Assembly (NCBI RefSeq): GCF_042655435.1
Contig: NZ_JBHSMG010000002.1
Location: 744,001 to 808,000 of the forward strand
Reading direction: 5' to 3'
Origin: Lysinimonas soli
Lineage (GTDB): Bacteria; Actinomycetota; Actinomycetes; Actinomycetales; Microbacteriaceae
Length of the DNA stretch: 64,000 nt
Shown: one piece after another, positions 8,695 to 15,571 of the stretch
Position numbering within the stretch: the first letter of the stretch is position 1
Layout: each line of letters opens with the position of its first letter
Translations under genes and position numbers: made by a program
Notes under the pieces: model-generated
Told to the model about the DNA's origin: nothing
The model's input: the letters and a program-made list of their open reading frames with translations, nothing else
Database searches by the model: none

Positions 8695-10214
8695 CCGACG
8701 AATCGCGGTCCCTGCGCCGCGCCACGCCCGACGATCTCGACGCGATCATGGAGCTCGAGACCGCGACCTTCGAGCGCGACGCGTGGTCGCGCGACATGAT
8801 GCGGGCCGAGCTCGAGAGCCCGCACGGGTACTACCTGATCGTCGAGAGCTCGGGCTCCGGCGCGCCCCGGCTCGAGGGCTACGCCGGGCTGCTCGCACCG
8901 GCAGGGGCGGGGCAGGGCGACATCCAGACGATCGCGGTGGCGCCGATGGTGCGTCGGCGCGGCCTCGGACGCGTGCTCATGCGCGCCCTGCTCGACGAGG
9001 CGCGCCGACGCGAGGCGAGCGAGGTCTTCCTCGAGGTGCGTGCCGACAACCCGCACGCCCGCGAGCTGTACCGCTCGCTCGGCTTCCGGCAGATCGCGGT
9101 GCGGCCGAAGTACTACCAGCCGGACGGCGTCGACGCCCAGATCATGAGGCTGAAGCTCGGGGAACCCCTGGTGCTCGGCATCGAGACCAGCTGCGACGAG
9201 ACCGGCATCGGCATCGTGCGTGGAACGACCCTGCTGGCGAACACGATCGCGAGTTCGATGGAGCAGCACGCCCGCTACGGCGGCGTCGTGCCCGAAGTGG
9301 CCGCGCGGGCCCACCTGGAGGCGTTGCGCCCCACCCTGGACGCCGCGCTCGCCGAGGCCGGCGTCACCCTCGCCGAGCTCGACGCCATCGCGGTCACGAG
9401 CGGGCCGGGGCTCGCCGGGGCCCTCATGGTCGGAGTCGGAGCCGCCAAGGCGCTTGCGCTCGCCCTCGGCATCCCGCTCTATGCCGTCAACCATCTGGTC
9501 GGGCACGTCGGCGCCGACCTGCTGCACGCCCCCGATGAGCCGGCCGAGCCGCTTGCCCTTCCGACGGTCGCGCTGCTCGTCTCGGGCGGTCACACCTCGC
9601 TGCTGCTCGTGCGCGACCTCGCCAACGACGTCGAGCTGCTCGGCGAGACCATCGACGATGCGGCGGGGGAGGCCTTCGACAAGGTCGCGCGGCTGCTCGG
9701 ACTGCCGTATCCGGGAGGGCCGCAGATCGACCGCGCGGCGGCATCAGGAGACCCGACCGCGATCCGCTTCCCGCGCGGGCTGACCGCCCCCAAGGATCTC
9801 GTCCGGCATCGCGACGACTTCTCGTTCTCGGGCCTCAAGACCGCGGTCGCCCGCTGGGTCGAGGCCGCGCGCGACCGCGGCGAGGGGGTCTCCGTCCCGG
9901 ATGTGGCGGCGAGCTTCCGCGAGTCCGTCGCGGACGTGCTCACCGCCAAGGCGATCGCCGCGTGCCAGCGACTCGGGGTGCCGCGTCTGCTGCTCGGCGG
10001 CGGCGTGGTGGCCAACGCGCGAGTGCGCGAGCTGGCGCAGGAGCGAGCGGATGCCGCGGGCATCACCCTGCGCATCCCGCCGCTGTCGCTCTGCACCGAC
10101 AACGGGGCGATGATCGCGGCGCTCGGAGCGCGGCTCATCGCCGAGGGGCACGAGCCGTCGGCGCTCGACTTCGGCGCAGACTCGACGCTGCCGGTCACGA
10201 CGATCCAGGCCTGA
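8691..10214 (+). CDS. tsaD: fused ribosomal-protein-alanine N-acetyltransferase RimI and tRNA threonylcarbamoyltransferase TsaD
   Basis: One uninterrupted 507-residue frame. Residues 1 to about 155 are a GNAT domain of RimI type: acetyl-CoA loop RRRGLGRVLM at 88-97, then ADNPHARELYRSLGF. Residues from about 157 are a complete TsaD: ETSCDET at 165-171, metal-binding NHLVGHVGA, SGGHTSLLLV, DDAAGEAFDKVARLLGLPYPGG and SLCTDNGAM. RimI acetylates the N-terminus of S18; TsaD transfers threonylcarbamoyl to A37. These are usually separate neighbouring genes. An internal ATG at 9144 (residue 152) could start a free TsaD, but I see no Shine-Dalgarno before it. Confidence 0.92.
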   Translation: MTDESRSLRRATPDDLDAIMELETATFERDAWSRDMMRAELESPHGYYLIVESSGSGAPRLEGYAGLLAPAGAGQGDIQTIAVAPMVRRRGLGRVLMRALLDEARRREASEVFLEVRADNPHARELYRSLGFRQIAVRPKYYQPDGVDAQIMRLKLGEPLVLGIETSCDETGIGIVRGTTLLANTIASSMEQHARYGGVVPEVAARAHLEALRPTLDAALAEAGVTLAELDAIAVTSGPGLAGALMVGVGAAKALALALGIPLYAVNHLVGHVGADLLHAPDEPAEPLALPTVALLVSGGHTSLLLVRDLANDVELLGETIDDAAGEAFDKVARLLGLPYPGGPQIDRAAASGDPTAIRFPRGLTAPKDLVRHRDDFSFSGLKTAVARWVEAARDRGEGVSVPDVAASFRESVADVLTAKAIAACQRLGVPRLLLGGGVVANARVRELAQERADAAGITLRIPPLSLCTDNGAMIAALGARLIAEGHEPSALDFGADSTLPVTTIQA

Positions 10215-10252
10215 TCGCGACTGCTCTCGGCCGGTCGGGCGCGGGACCCGCG

Positions 10253-10281
10253 TTGACACCGCGTGCGACCGCTGCGAGCAT
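10253..10281 (+). promoter_or_regulatory. sigma-A type promoter of the first DUF4190-like gene
   Basis: A perfect TTGACA (10253-10258), a 17-nt spacer and GAGCAT (10276-10281). The predicted start point falls at the ATG at 10289, so the message is likely leaderless. The same layout recurs 514 bp downstream before the related gene. Confidence 0.6.
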
Positions 10282-10288
10282 GGCGGTC

Positions 10289-10735
10289 ATGTCTGAGAAT
10301 CCCCCGGCTTCCCCGGTTCCGCCCGTCCCGCCGGCGTCGGATGCCACGGCCGTGACGCCGCCGGCACCCAACCCGTACGCCCAGCCGAACCCGTATCCGC
10401 AGCCGAATCCGTACGCCCAGAATCCGTATGCCCAGCCGAACCCGTACGGCGCCGCCGGACAGCCCTACGCCCCCGGGGTCGTGGCGCCCAAGACCAACAC
10501 CCTGGCGATCGTGTCCCTGTGTCTCGCCCTTTTCGTGTCGGTCGCCGCAATCATCTGCGGCCACATCGCCCTGAGCCAGATCAAGCGCACCGGGGAATCC
10601 GGTCGCGGGCTGGCGTTGGCGGGGGTCATCGTCGGCTACGTCGTCACCGGGTTCTGGGTGCTGTACTTCATCTTCTTCATCGTCATCGTCGTGCTGGCGG
10701 CCTCGACCGGAGGGTATTCGTCCTCGACCTACTGA
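10289..10735 (+). CDS. DUF4190-like small membrane protein with Pro/Tyr/Asn-rich N-terminus
   Basis: A 148-residue protein. Residues 1 to about 70 are disordered and Pro-rich, with NPYAQ/NPYPQ-type repeats. Two membrane segments follow (about 76-95 and 112-138), separated by GHIALSQIKRTGESGRGLALAG, the DUF4190 signature. Molecular function is unknown; members often accompany envelope or zinc-ribbon proteins. I chose ATG 10289; ATG 10280 is an alternative but would lie upstream of the predicted transcription start. It has its own promoter and is related to the genes at 10836 and 31933. Confidence 0.8.
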   Translation: MSENPPASPVPPVPPASDATAVTPPAPNPYAQPNPYPQPNPYAQNPYAQPNPYGAAGQPYAPGVVAPKTNTLAIVSLCLALFVSVAAIICGHIALSQIKRTGESGRGLALAGVIVGYVVTGFWVLYFIFFIVIVVLAASTGGYSSSTY

Positions 10736-10766
10736 GGCACGCTCATCGTTCGAGCTCGGCACCGCG

Positions 10767-10795
10767 TTGACAGCTTTCTCTCAGGCTGGGACGAT
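10767..10795 (+). promoter_or_regulatory. sigma-A type promoter of the second DUF4190-like gene
   Basis: TTGACA (10767-10772), a 17-nt spacer and GACGAT (10790-10795). The start point would be near 10802, giving a leader of about 34 nt that contains AAGGAG at 10821-10826 before the ATG at 10836. Confidence 0.6.
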
Positions 10796-10835
10796 GGCAC
10801 CGCCACTACATCAACGACTGAAGGAGCAATCGGAC

Positions 10836-11207
10836 ATGACCGATGCAACGCCGACACCACCGACCCCTGAGCAGCCGGCGGCAGCGCCCGCTCCGGCGCC
10901 GGCTTACGCCGCCGCTCCTGCCGCGGCCGCGCCGAAGCAGACCCTGAGCCTGCTCTCGTTCATCTTCGGCATCGCGAGTGTCGTGTTCAGCGCCGCGCCG
11001 CTGCTGCCGCTCGCCGCCGGAATCGCCGCGATCATCCTCGGCGTCAAGGCCCGCAAGTCGGAGCCGGGTGCCCCGAAGTGGATGGCAACGGTCGGCATCA
11101 TCACGGGAATCGTGGGCATTGTGCTCAGCATCATCCTCGGCCTCGTGATCTACATCCTTCCGCTGATCTTCCTCGCCTCGTACGGTGGCGTGGTCAGCAA
11201 CTACTGA
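10836..11207 (+). CDS. small two-TM membrane protein related to DUF4190 proteins
   Basis: A 123-residue protein. An Ala/Pro-rich N-terminus of about 38 residues is followed by two long hydrophobic segments (about 42-70 and 85-118), with GVKARKSEPGAPKWMATVGIITG between them, corresponding to the DUF4190 hinge. AAGGAG lies at 10821 before ATG 10836. A strong palindromic terminator follows 10 nt after the stop, so it is probably monocistronic. Function unknown. It looks like a diverged neighbour of the gene at 10289, with a different N-terminal tail but the same promoter plan. Confidence 0.75.
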   Translation: MTDATPTPPTPEQPAAAPAPAPAYAAAPAAAAPKQTLSLLSFIFGIASVVFSAAPLLPLAAGIAAIILGVKARKSEPGAPKWMATVGIITGIVGIVLSIILGLVIYILPLIFLASYGGVVSNY

Positions 11208-11217
11208 GCAACGTGAG

Positions 11218-11251
11218 CAGTGGGGCCGGGCGCATGCGCCCGGCCCCACTG
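11218..11251. terminator. 34-nt perfect palindrome, terminator between convergent genes
   Basis: The arms are perfectly self-complementary around the centre (CAGTGGGGCCGGGCGCA and its complement), with no unpaired loop in the sequence. Only a weak T-rich stretch (TTGTTG) follows. It lies between the + strand DUF4190-like gene and the - strand methyltransferase and can serve both. Confidence 0.75.
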
Positions 11252-11282
11252 TTGTTGAGCGAGGCGGATCCCGTCGAGCGCG

Positions 11283-12458
11283 TCAGAGCCGCTCGGCCAG
11301 CAGGGCGACCCGTGCGCCCGCGATCCGGGTCAGCACGAGGGTCGCGCTCGCGTCGCCGCGCAGAGCCAGTCGGGCGCGGAACGCGGCGGGATCGACGTCG
11401 ACGCCCCGCTTCTTGATCTCGAGGGCGCCGATACCGCGAGCCGCGAGCTGCTTCTTGAGGATCTTCACATCGAGCGGGAACCGCTCCAGCACGCGGAAGC
11501 CGGCGCCGAACGGGGTGGCGGGAGGCGTGTCGCTCGTGATCCACGCGATCGTCGGGTCGAGCATCCGCCCGTCGACGCGGCGGGCGAGGTCGCCGATCAG
11601 GCGCGCCCGGATGACCGCGCCATCCGGTTCGAGCAGGTAGCCGCCGAGCGCGCCGACCGCCGCGTCCGGGCTGTCCTGCGGGGCGGACAGCTCCGCCGCC
11701 GACCCGGATCGCAGCACCAGGGCGGCACGTCCCACCTCCGGCCGGGCGAGCACCCCCGACCACACCGCGAGCTCGACCACCTCGCCGTCGACCGAGACCC
11801 ACTGCGCCTCGACGCCGTCCGGGATCAGCTCGCGGTCGAGTCCCGGGCCGAGTTTGATGCCGGTCGGCAGTCTCTCGGCGAGCGCGAACGCCCAGTCGAG
11901 TGGGGGCGACCAGTCGGCGGGATCGTCGAGGCGGCGCCCGCCGGCACGACGGGCCGGGTCGAGCCAGACCCCGCCCACGCCGGTGAGGTCGATCTCGGTC
12001 GCGTCGCCCAGCTCCACGCGCGCCGCGGCGAAGGGGGCGAGATTGAAGCTCGCGATCGCGGCGGTGACCTCGTCGCGTTCGACCGCGAGCACGCCGAGAT
12101 CGAGCGCCGCCATGGCGAGGGCGTCGGCGCCGATCCCGCAGCCGAGATCGGCGACGACGTCGATGCCCGCCCCGGCGAACCGGCCGGCGTGCAGGGAGGC
12201 GACGCTGAGCCGGGTGGCCTGTTCGAGGCCGTCGGCGGTGAACAGCATCCTGCTCGCGAAGTCGCCGAACTTCGCGCGGGCCTTGGCCCGCAACCGGGCC
12301 TGCGTGAGCACGGCCGAGACCAACTCGGCCGGGTGCCCCTCCGCGCGCAGCCGGGAGACGATGCGCACGACATCGGCGGACGCCTCGATCGTGCCGACCT
12401 CGTCGAGCAGGCGGAGCCCCTCCGACGAGAGCAGCGCGCGCAGCTCGGCGACATCCAT
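11283..12458 (-). CDS. class I SAM-dependent methyltransferase with C-terminal THUMP-like domain
   Basis: A 391-residue protein. A helical N-terminal segment (1 to about 75) precedes a Rossmann methyltransferase core with the SAM motif DLGCGIGAD at 104-112 and a GVWLDPARRAGGRR motif near 185-200. The C-terminus has the THUMP-like signature around LKKQLAARGIGALEIKKRGV. Related actinobacterial proteins are annotated as methyltransferases of unknown target; the THUMP-like tail suggests an RNA substrate (inference). A TAGCGT hexamer 6 nt before the ATG suggests a leaderless mRNA. It is divergent from groES. Confidence 0.82.
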   Translation of the reverse strand: MDVAELRALLSSEGLRLLDEVGTIEASADVVRIVSRLRAEGHPAELVSAVLTQARLRAKARAKFGDFASRMLFTADGLEQATRLSVASLHAGRFAGAGIDVVADLGCGIGADALAMAALDLGVLAVERDEVTAAIASFNLAPFAAARVELGDATEIDLTGVGGVWLDPARRAGGRRLDDPADWSPPLDWAFALAERLPTGIKLGPGLDRELIPDGVEAQWVSVDGEVVELAVWSGVLARPEVGRAALVLRSGSAAELSAPQDSPDAAVGALGGYLLEPDGAVIRARLIGDLARRVDGRMLDPTIAWITSDTPPATPFGAGFRVLERFPLDVKILKKQLAARGIGALEIKKRGVDVDPAAFRARLALRGDASATLVLTRIAGARVALLAERL

Positions 12459-12464
12459 CTGCTC

Positions 12465-12470
12465 ACGCTA
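12465..12470 (-). promoter_or_regulatory. -10-like hexamer TAGCGT for the methyltransferase gene
   Basis: On the minus strand TAGCGT ends 6 nt before the ATG at 12458. The putative -35 region would fall in the left arm of the palindromic repeat element that begins at 12478. Confidence 0.45.
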
Positions 12471-12477
12471 GCCTGCC

Positions 12478-12561
12478 TGCCAAATGAAGGAGATGCGAGC
12501 GGACAGCGACCGATTCCCGAGGAACCTTGGCGATGCCGGCGCGCATCTCCTTCATTTGGCA
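12478..12561. repeat. palindromic intergenic element A (AATGAAGGA family)
   Basis: Two perfect 20-nt inverted arms, 12478-12497 and 12542-12561, with core GCCAAATGAAGGAGATGCG, are separated by a 44-nt interior. The element lies in the divergent region between the methyltransferase and groES, just upstream of CIRCE. Two diverged relatives sit at 33428-33503 and 34492-34569 with the same AATGAAGGA arm core and similar length (76-84 bp). No target duplication or coding capacity is seen. Confidence 0.7.
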
Positions 12562-12600
12562 CGGGGCGGGGCGCTCGGGAGGCGCTGCGAGGTGCGGGGA

Positions 12601-12627
12601 TTGGCACTCGCATTGATCGACTGCTAA
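12601..12627. promoter_or_regulatory. CIRCE operator (HrcA site) upstream of groES
   Basis: TTGGCACTC, 9 nt, GACTGCTAA. Each half differs by one base from the CIRCE consensus TTAGCACTC-N9-GAGTGCTAA. It overlaps the -35 region of the groES promoter, so HrcA would block transcription until heat stress. Confidence 0.88.
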
Positions 12628-12642
12628 CGAAGGGCCTATAGT
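12613..12642 (+). promoter_or_regulatory. groES promoter
   Basis: TTGATC (12613-12618), 18 nt, TATAGT (12637-12642). The -35 lies inside CIRCE. The leader would be about 50 nt, with AAAGAGG at 12688 before the GTG start. Confidence 0.65.
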
Positions 12643-12647
12643 TGTCC

Positions 12648-12674
12648 TGGCACTCTCGAAGGGAGTGTGCCAAC
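12648..12674. promoter_or_regulatory. second CIRCE-like inverted repeat in the groES leader
   Basis: CTGGCACTC, 7 nt, GAGTGTGCCA. The arms resemble CIRCE halves but the spacing is 7 instead of 9 and the right half carries two extra bases. It lies downstream of the -10, so it could be a degenerate second HrcA site or an mRNA hairpin. Confidence 0.45.
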
Positions 12675-12700
12675 CCCAGAGTTTCAGAAAGAGGTCAAGC

Positions 12701-12997
12701 GTGTCGGTCTCCATCAAGCCGCTCGAAGATCGCATCGTGATCCGTCAGGTCGACGCCGAGCAGGTCACTGCGTCCGGACTCGTCATCCCGGACACTGCGA
12801 AAGAGAAGCCCCAGGAGGGTGAGGTCGTCGCGGTCGGACCGGGTCGCATCGACGACAACGGCAACCGCGTTCCGCTCGACGTCAGCGTCGGCGACAAGGT
12901 CATCTACTCCAAGTACGGCGGCACCGAGGTCAAGGTCGGTGGCGAGGACCTGCTCGTGCTGTCGGCGCGCGACGTGCTCGCGGTCGTGCTGAGCTAA
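12701..12997 (+). CDS. groES: co-chaperonin GroES
   Basis: A 98-residue GroES with SIKPLEDRIVIRQ, the mobile-loop region ASGLVIPDTAKEKPQEGEV, VGDKVIYSKYGGTEVK and ARDVLAVV. I chose GTG 12701 (MSVSIKPLEDR): it follows AAAGAGG at 12688-12694 and matches family length, whereas an in-frame codon at 12665 lies inside the leader repeat. groEL does not follow; a terminator does. That solitary arrangement, with groEL elsewhere, is common in Actinobacteria. Control by CIRCE/HrcA is evident. Confidence 0.96.
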   Translation: MSVSIKPLEDRIVIRQVDAEQVTASGLVIPDTAKEKPQEGEVVAVGPGRIDDNGNRVPLDVSVGDKVIYSKYGGTEVKVGGEDLLVLSARDVLAVVLS

Positions 12998-13038
12998 CTC
13001 CGCATCACCGATCCCGCCATCGTCTGGCGAGATCCTGC

Positions 13039-13074
13039 CGAAAGGCCCCGCGGCGATGCCGTCGGGGCCTTTCG
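13039..13074 (+). terminator. rho-independent terminator of groES
   Basis: A 12-bp perfect stem, CGAAAGGCCCCG (13039-13050) pairing with CGGGGCCTTTCG (13063-13074), with a 12-nt loop. Confidence 0.8.
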
Positions 13075-13090
13075 CGTGCTCGGGCGGGGC

Positions 13091-13096
13091 TACGCT
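13091..13096 (+). promoter_or_regulatory. -10-like hexamer TACGCT for leaderless rarD
   Basis: TACGCT ends 6 nt before the GTG at 13103. The gap is all G/C with no plausible distance for a Shine-Dalgarno. Confidence 0.45.
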
Positions 13097-13102
13097 CGGG
13101 GG

Positions 13103-14122
13103 GTGTCGAACCCCGAGCCTCGCGCGGCGGGGGAGGCGTCCGTCGGGGCGGCCACCGGCTCCCCGGCACCGCGCACCGCACCAGCCCCGGCCGGCCCGCC
13201 CGTCACGGCCACGCCGACCCGACTCGCCGCCGGCCTCGCCTTCTCCCTCGGCTCCTACGTGCTGTGGGGCTTTCTGCCGGTCTACTTCCTCGTGCTGGCC
13301 CCCACCGGGGCGTTCGAGATCGTCGCCTACCGCATCCTGTTCTCGCTGGCCTTCTGCGCGATCCTGCTGACGGTCACGCGCGGCTGGGGACGCCTGATCG
13401 CGATCGCGCGCCAGCCGCGCATCCTGCTCACCCTGGCGGTCGCGGGCGTCTTCATCTACGTCAACTGGCAGGTGTTCGTGCTCGCGGTCACGAGCAACCG
13501 GGTCGTCGAGGGTGCGCTCGGATACTTCATCAACCCTCTGTTCACCGTGCTCCTGGGCGTCGTGCTGCTGCGCGAGCGGCTTCGTCCCGCGCAGTGGGTC
13601 GCCGTCGGCATCTCGGCGGTGGCGATCGTGATCATCGCCGTCGGCTACGGCAGCTTCCCGTGGATCGCCCTCGCTCTGACCCTGTCGTTCGGTCTCTACG
13701 GCTTCATCAAGAAGCGCGTCGGAGGTCGTGTCGACGCCCTCAGCGGGCTCGCCCTCGAGACGGCATGGCTGACTCCCGTCGCGGTCGTGCAGCTGATCGT
13801 GGTCGCGACGAGCAGCGGGCTCACCCTCGCGGGCCACGGACCGGTGCACATCGTGCTCGTGGTGCTGGTCGGCGCCGCGACCGGGATTCCCCTGCTGCTG
13901 TTCGCCGCGGCGGCATCCCGGCTGCCGCTCATCGCGATCGGGCTCACCCAGTACCTGACGCCGGTTCTGCAGTTCCTGCTCGGGGTGCTGATCCTCGGCG
14001 AGGCGATGTCGACGACCCGCTGGATCGGCTTCGTGCTGGTCTGGGTCGCGCTGATCGTGCTGACCGTCGATCTGGTGCGCGCCGCGCGTTCGCAGCGACG
14101 CGCCTTCCGCTCGGCCGCCTGA
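13103..14122 (+). CDS. rarD: EamA-family transporter, RarD-like
   Basis: A 339-residue inner-membrane protein with about ten hydrophobic segments in two EamA repeats. It has RarD-type sequence: SLGSYVLWGFLPVYF at the first helix, EIVAYRILFSL, VNWQVFVLAV, EGALGYFINPLFTVLLG and GLTQYLTPVLQFLLGV. RarD members are drug/metabolite permeases of unsettled substrate. I chose GTG 13103, which removes nine unrelated residues and lies 6 nt after a TACGCT hexamer. The N-terminal 35 residues are a Pro/Ala-rich cytoplasmic tail. Confidence 0.85.
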   Translation: MSNPEPRAAGEASVGAATGSPAPRTAPAPAGPPVTATPTRLAAGLAFSLGSYVLWGFLPVYFLVLAPTGAFEIVAYRILFSLAFCAILLTVTRGWGRLIAIARQPRILLTLAVAGVFIYVNWQVFVLAVTSNRVVEGALGYFINPLFTVLLGVVLLRERLRPAQWVAVGISAVAIVIIAVGYGSFPWIALALTLSFGLYGFIKKRVGGRVDALSGLALETAWLTPVAVVQLIVVATSSGLTLAGHGPVHIVLVVLVGAATGIPLLLFAAAASRLPLIAIGLTQYLTPVLQFLLGVLILGEAMSTTRWIGFVLVWVALIVLTVDLVRAARSQRRAFRSAA

Positions 14123-14162
14123 GCTGCGGTTAGGGTCGGTTCGAAACCCGAAAGGACTCAGG

Positions 14163-15413
14163 ATGCCGCGCGCCGTCACCCGAGTCGGAGCAATCATCGC
14201 GCTGCTGGCGTCGGCCGCCCTGCTGACCGCCTGCACGACGCAGCCGATGCCGACCCCCACGCCCACTCCGTCGGCGACCCCGCTCGGCGACGGCATCCTG
14301 CGCATCGGGACGCTGTTCCCCTCGACGGGCGCCACCGCGTTCCTGGGCGCATCGCAGTTGGACGCCGTCAAGGTGGCGGTCGCCGACATCAACGCGGCCG
14401 GAGGCGTCAACGGCAAACCGGTGGAGCTCGTCAGCGACGACTCGGGCGACGCGAGCACGCAGACCGCCGAGGCCTCGCTCGCCGACCTCGCCAAGAAGGG
14501 CGTGGACGTCGTCATCGGGCCGAGCTCGTCGGTGCTCTCTCAGCGACTTCTGACCGCGGCACAGGCGGCCCGCATCCCGCTGGTGTCGCCCGCGGCGACC
14601 TACCCGCAGCTGTCGACCCTCGACATCGAGGGCATCTTCTTCCGCACGATCGCCTCGAGCGCCCACCAAGGGGTCGCCTTGGGGACGCTGCTCCCGTCGA
14701 GGAAGCAGCTCAAGGTCGCGGTCATCGCCTCGAGTGACGCCGTCGGCCAGTCGATCGTCGCCCCCCTCGGCGACACCCTGTCGCAGCACGGGGGCAGTCT
14801 GGTGGCCAACATCGCACTGACCGCGTCGTCGGATGCCGGTCAGCTCGCCGCGCAGGTGAAGGCGGCGGCGCCGGATGCCGTGGTCCTCGACACCCTCGAC
14901 AACGGCGCGCAGACCAAGGCCGTCATCACCCAGCTCAGCGCGGCGGGCTTCGGCGGAGCGAAGCTCTGGCTCACGGCGCAGAACCTCGCCGACTACTCGC
15001 AGGCGCTTCCCGCCGGTGCGCTCACCGGCGTGAACGGAATCCTGGAGGGGGCGGATGCGTCGGCCGCCTTCCAGGCGAGGCTCAAGGCCGTCGACCCCGG
15101 GGTGTCGTCGTTCCAGTACGCACCGGAGGCCTACGACGCGACGATCCTGGTGGCGCTGGCCGCGACGCTCGCCCACGACGACAACGGCATCGGGGTGGCC
15201 GCTCATCTGCGCAGCGCCTCGGTGGGCGGCATCAAGTGCACGAGCTACGCCGAGTGCCTCGACGTGCTCGAGAGCGAGCCGGCCATCGACTACGACGGGA
15301 TCAGCGGCTCGGTCAACCTCGACGCCGCGGGAGACCCGAGCTCCGGCAGCTACGGGGTCTACGCGTACACGGCCGACAACAAGTGCGCCCGCACCGCGAC
15401 CGTCACGGGCTGA
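14163..15413 (+). CDS. branched-chain amino-acid-type ABC transporter receptor lipoprotein (LivJ-like, first copy)
   Basis: A 416-residue periplasmic-binding-protein-type-1 lipoprotein. A lipobox (LLTAC, lipid Cys24) precedes a Thr/Pro linker, followed by the Peripla_BP_6 fold: ILRIGTLFPSTG, KVAVADINAAGGVNGKPVELV, VVIGPSSS, RIPLVSPAAT and FQYAPEAYDA. A Cys pair in IKCTSYAECL matches TKCTSFTDCAKL in the next gene. GAAAGGA precedes the ATG. It is a diverged paralogue of the receptor at 15572, probably serving the same Liv permease with another ligand preference (inference). Confidence 0.85.
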   Translation: MPRAVTRVGAIIALLASAALLTACTTQPMPTPTPTPSATPLGDGILRIGTLFPSTGATAFLGASQLDAVKVAVADINAAGGVNGKPVELVSDDSGDASTQTAEASLADLAKKGVDVVIGPSSSVLSQRLLTAAQAARIPLVSPAATYPQLSTLDIEGIFFRTIASSAHQGVALGTLLPSRKQLKVAVIASSDAVGQSIVAPLGDTLSQHGGSLVANIALTASSDAGQLAAQVKAAAPDAVVLDTLDNGAQTKAVITQLSAAGFGGAKLWLTAQNLADYSQALPAGALTGVNGILEGADASAAFQARLKAVDPGVSSFQYAPEAYDATILVALAATLAHDDNGIGVAAHLRSASVGGIKCTSYAECLDVLESEPAIDYDGISGSVNLDAAGDPSSGSYGVYAYTADNKCARTATVTG

Positions 15414-15425
15414 GCGGCCCCCCAG

Positions 15426-15466
15426 GTAACGGAATGTAACGAATAGCCACGTTACGTGTCTGTAAC
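15426..15466. promoter_or_regulatory. cluster of four GTAAC-type boxes upstream of the second LivJ-like gene
   Basis: GTAAC at 15426 and 15436, GTTAC at 15451 and GTAAC at 15462. The last two are 11 bp apart start to start (GTTAC-N6-GTAAC), the geometry of actinobacterial GlnR or MtrA sites. They lie about 105 nt upstream of the ATG, in the likely promoter region. Confidence 0.45.
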
Positions 15467-15571
15467 GCGTTCGTAGTGTTGGGCGTCGCCGAGGCCAATA
15501 CAGTGGCAGCACAGCGACCCGTATGCCGGGTCCTCGTTTTGAGTCACGTCAACAGTCCACTAAGGAGCACC

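Noticed and set aside
8691..10214. Sequencing frameshift joining rimI and tsaD
   Set aside because: The frame is continuous with sensible codons across the junction, the 4-bp overlap with tsaB supports the start, and both domains are complete; kept as a true fusion, with a check proposed.
12478..12561. Element A as the intrinsic terminator of a gene
   Set aside because: It lies in a divergent promoter region with no gene reading into it, the loop is 44 nt and no T tract follows.
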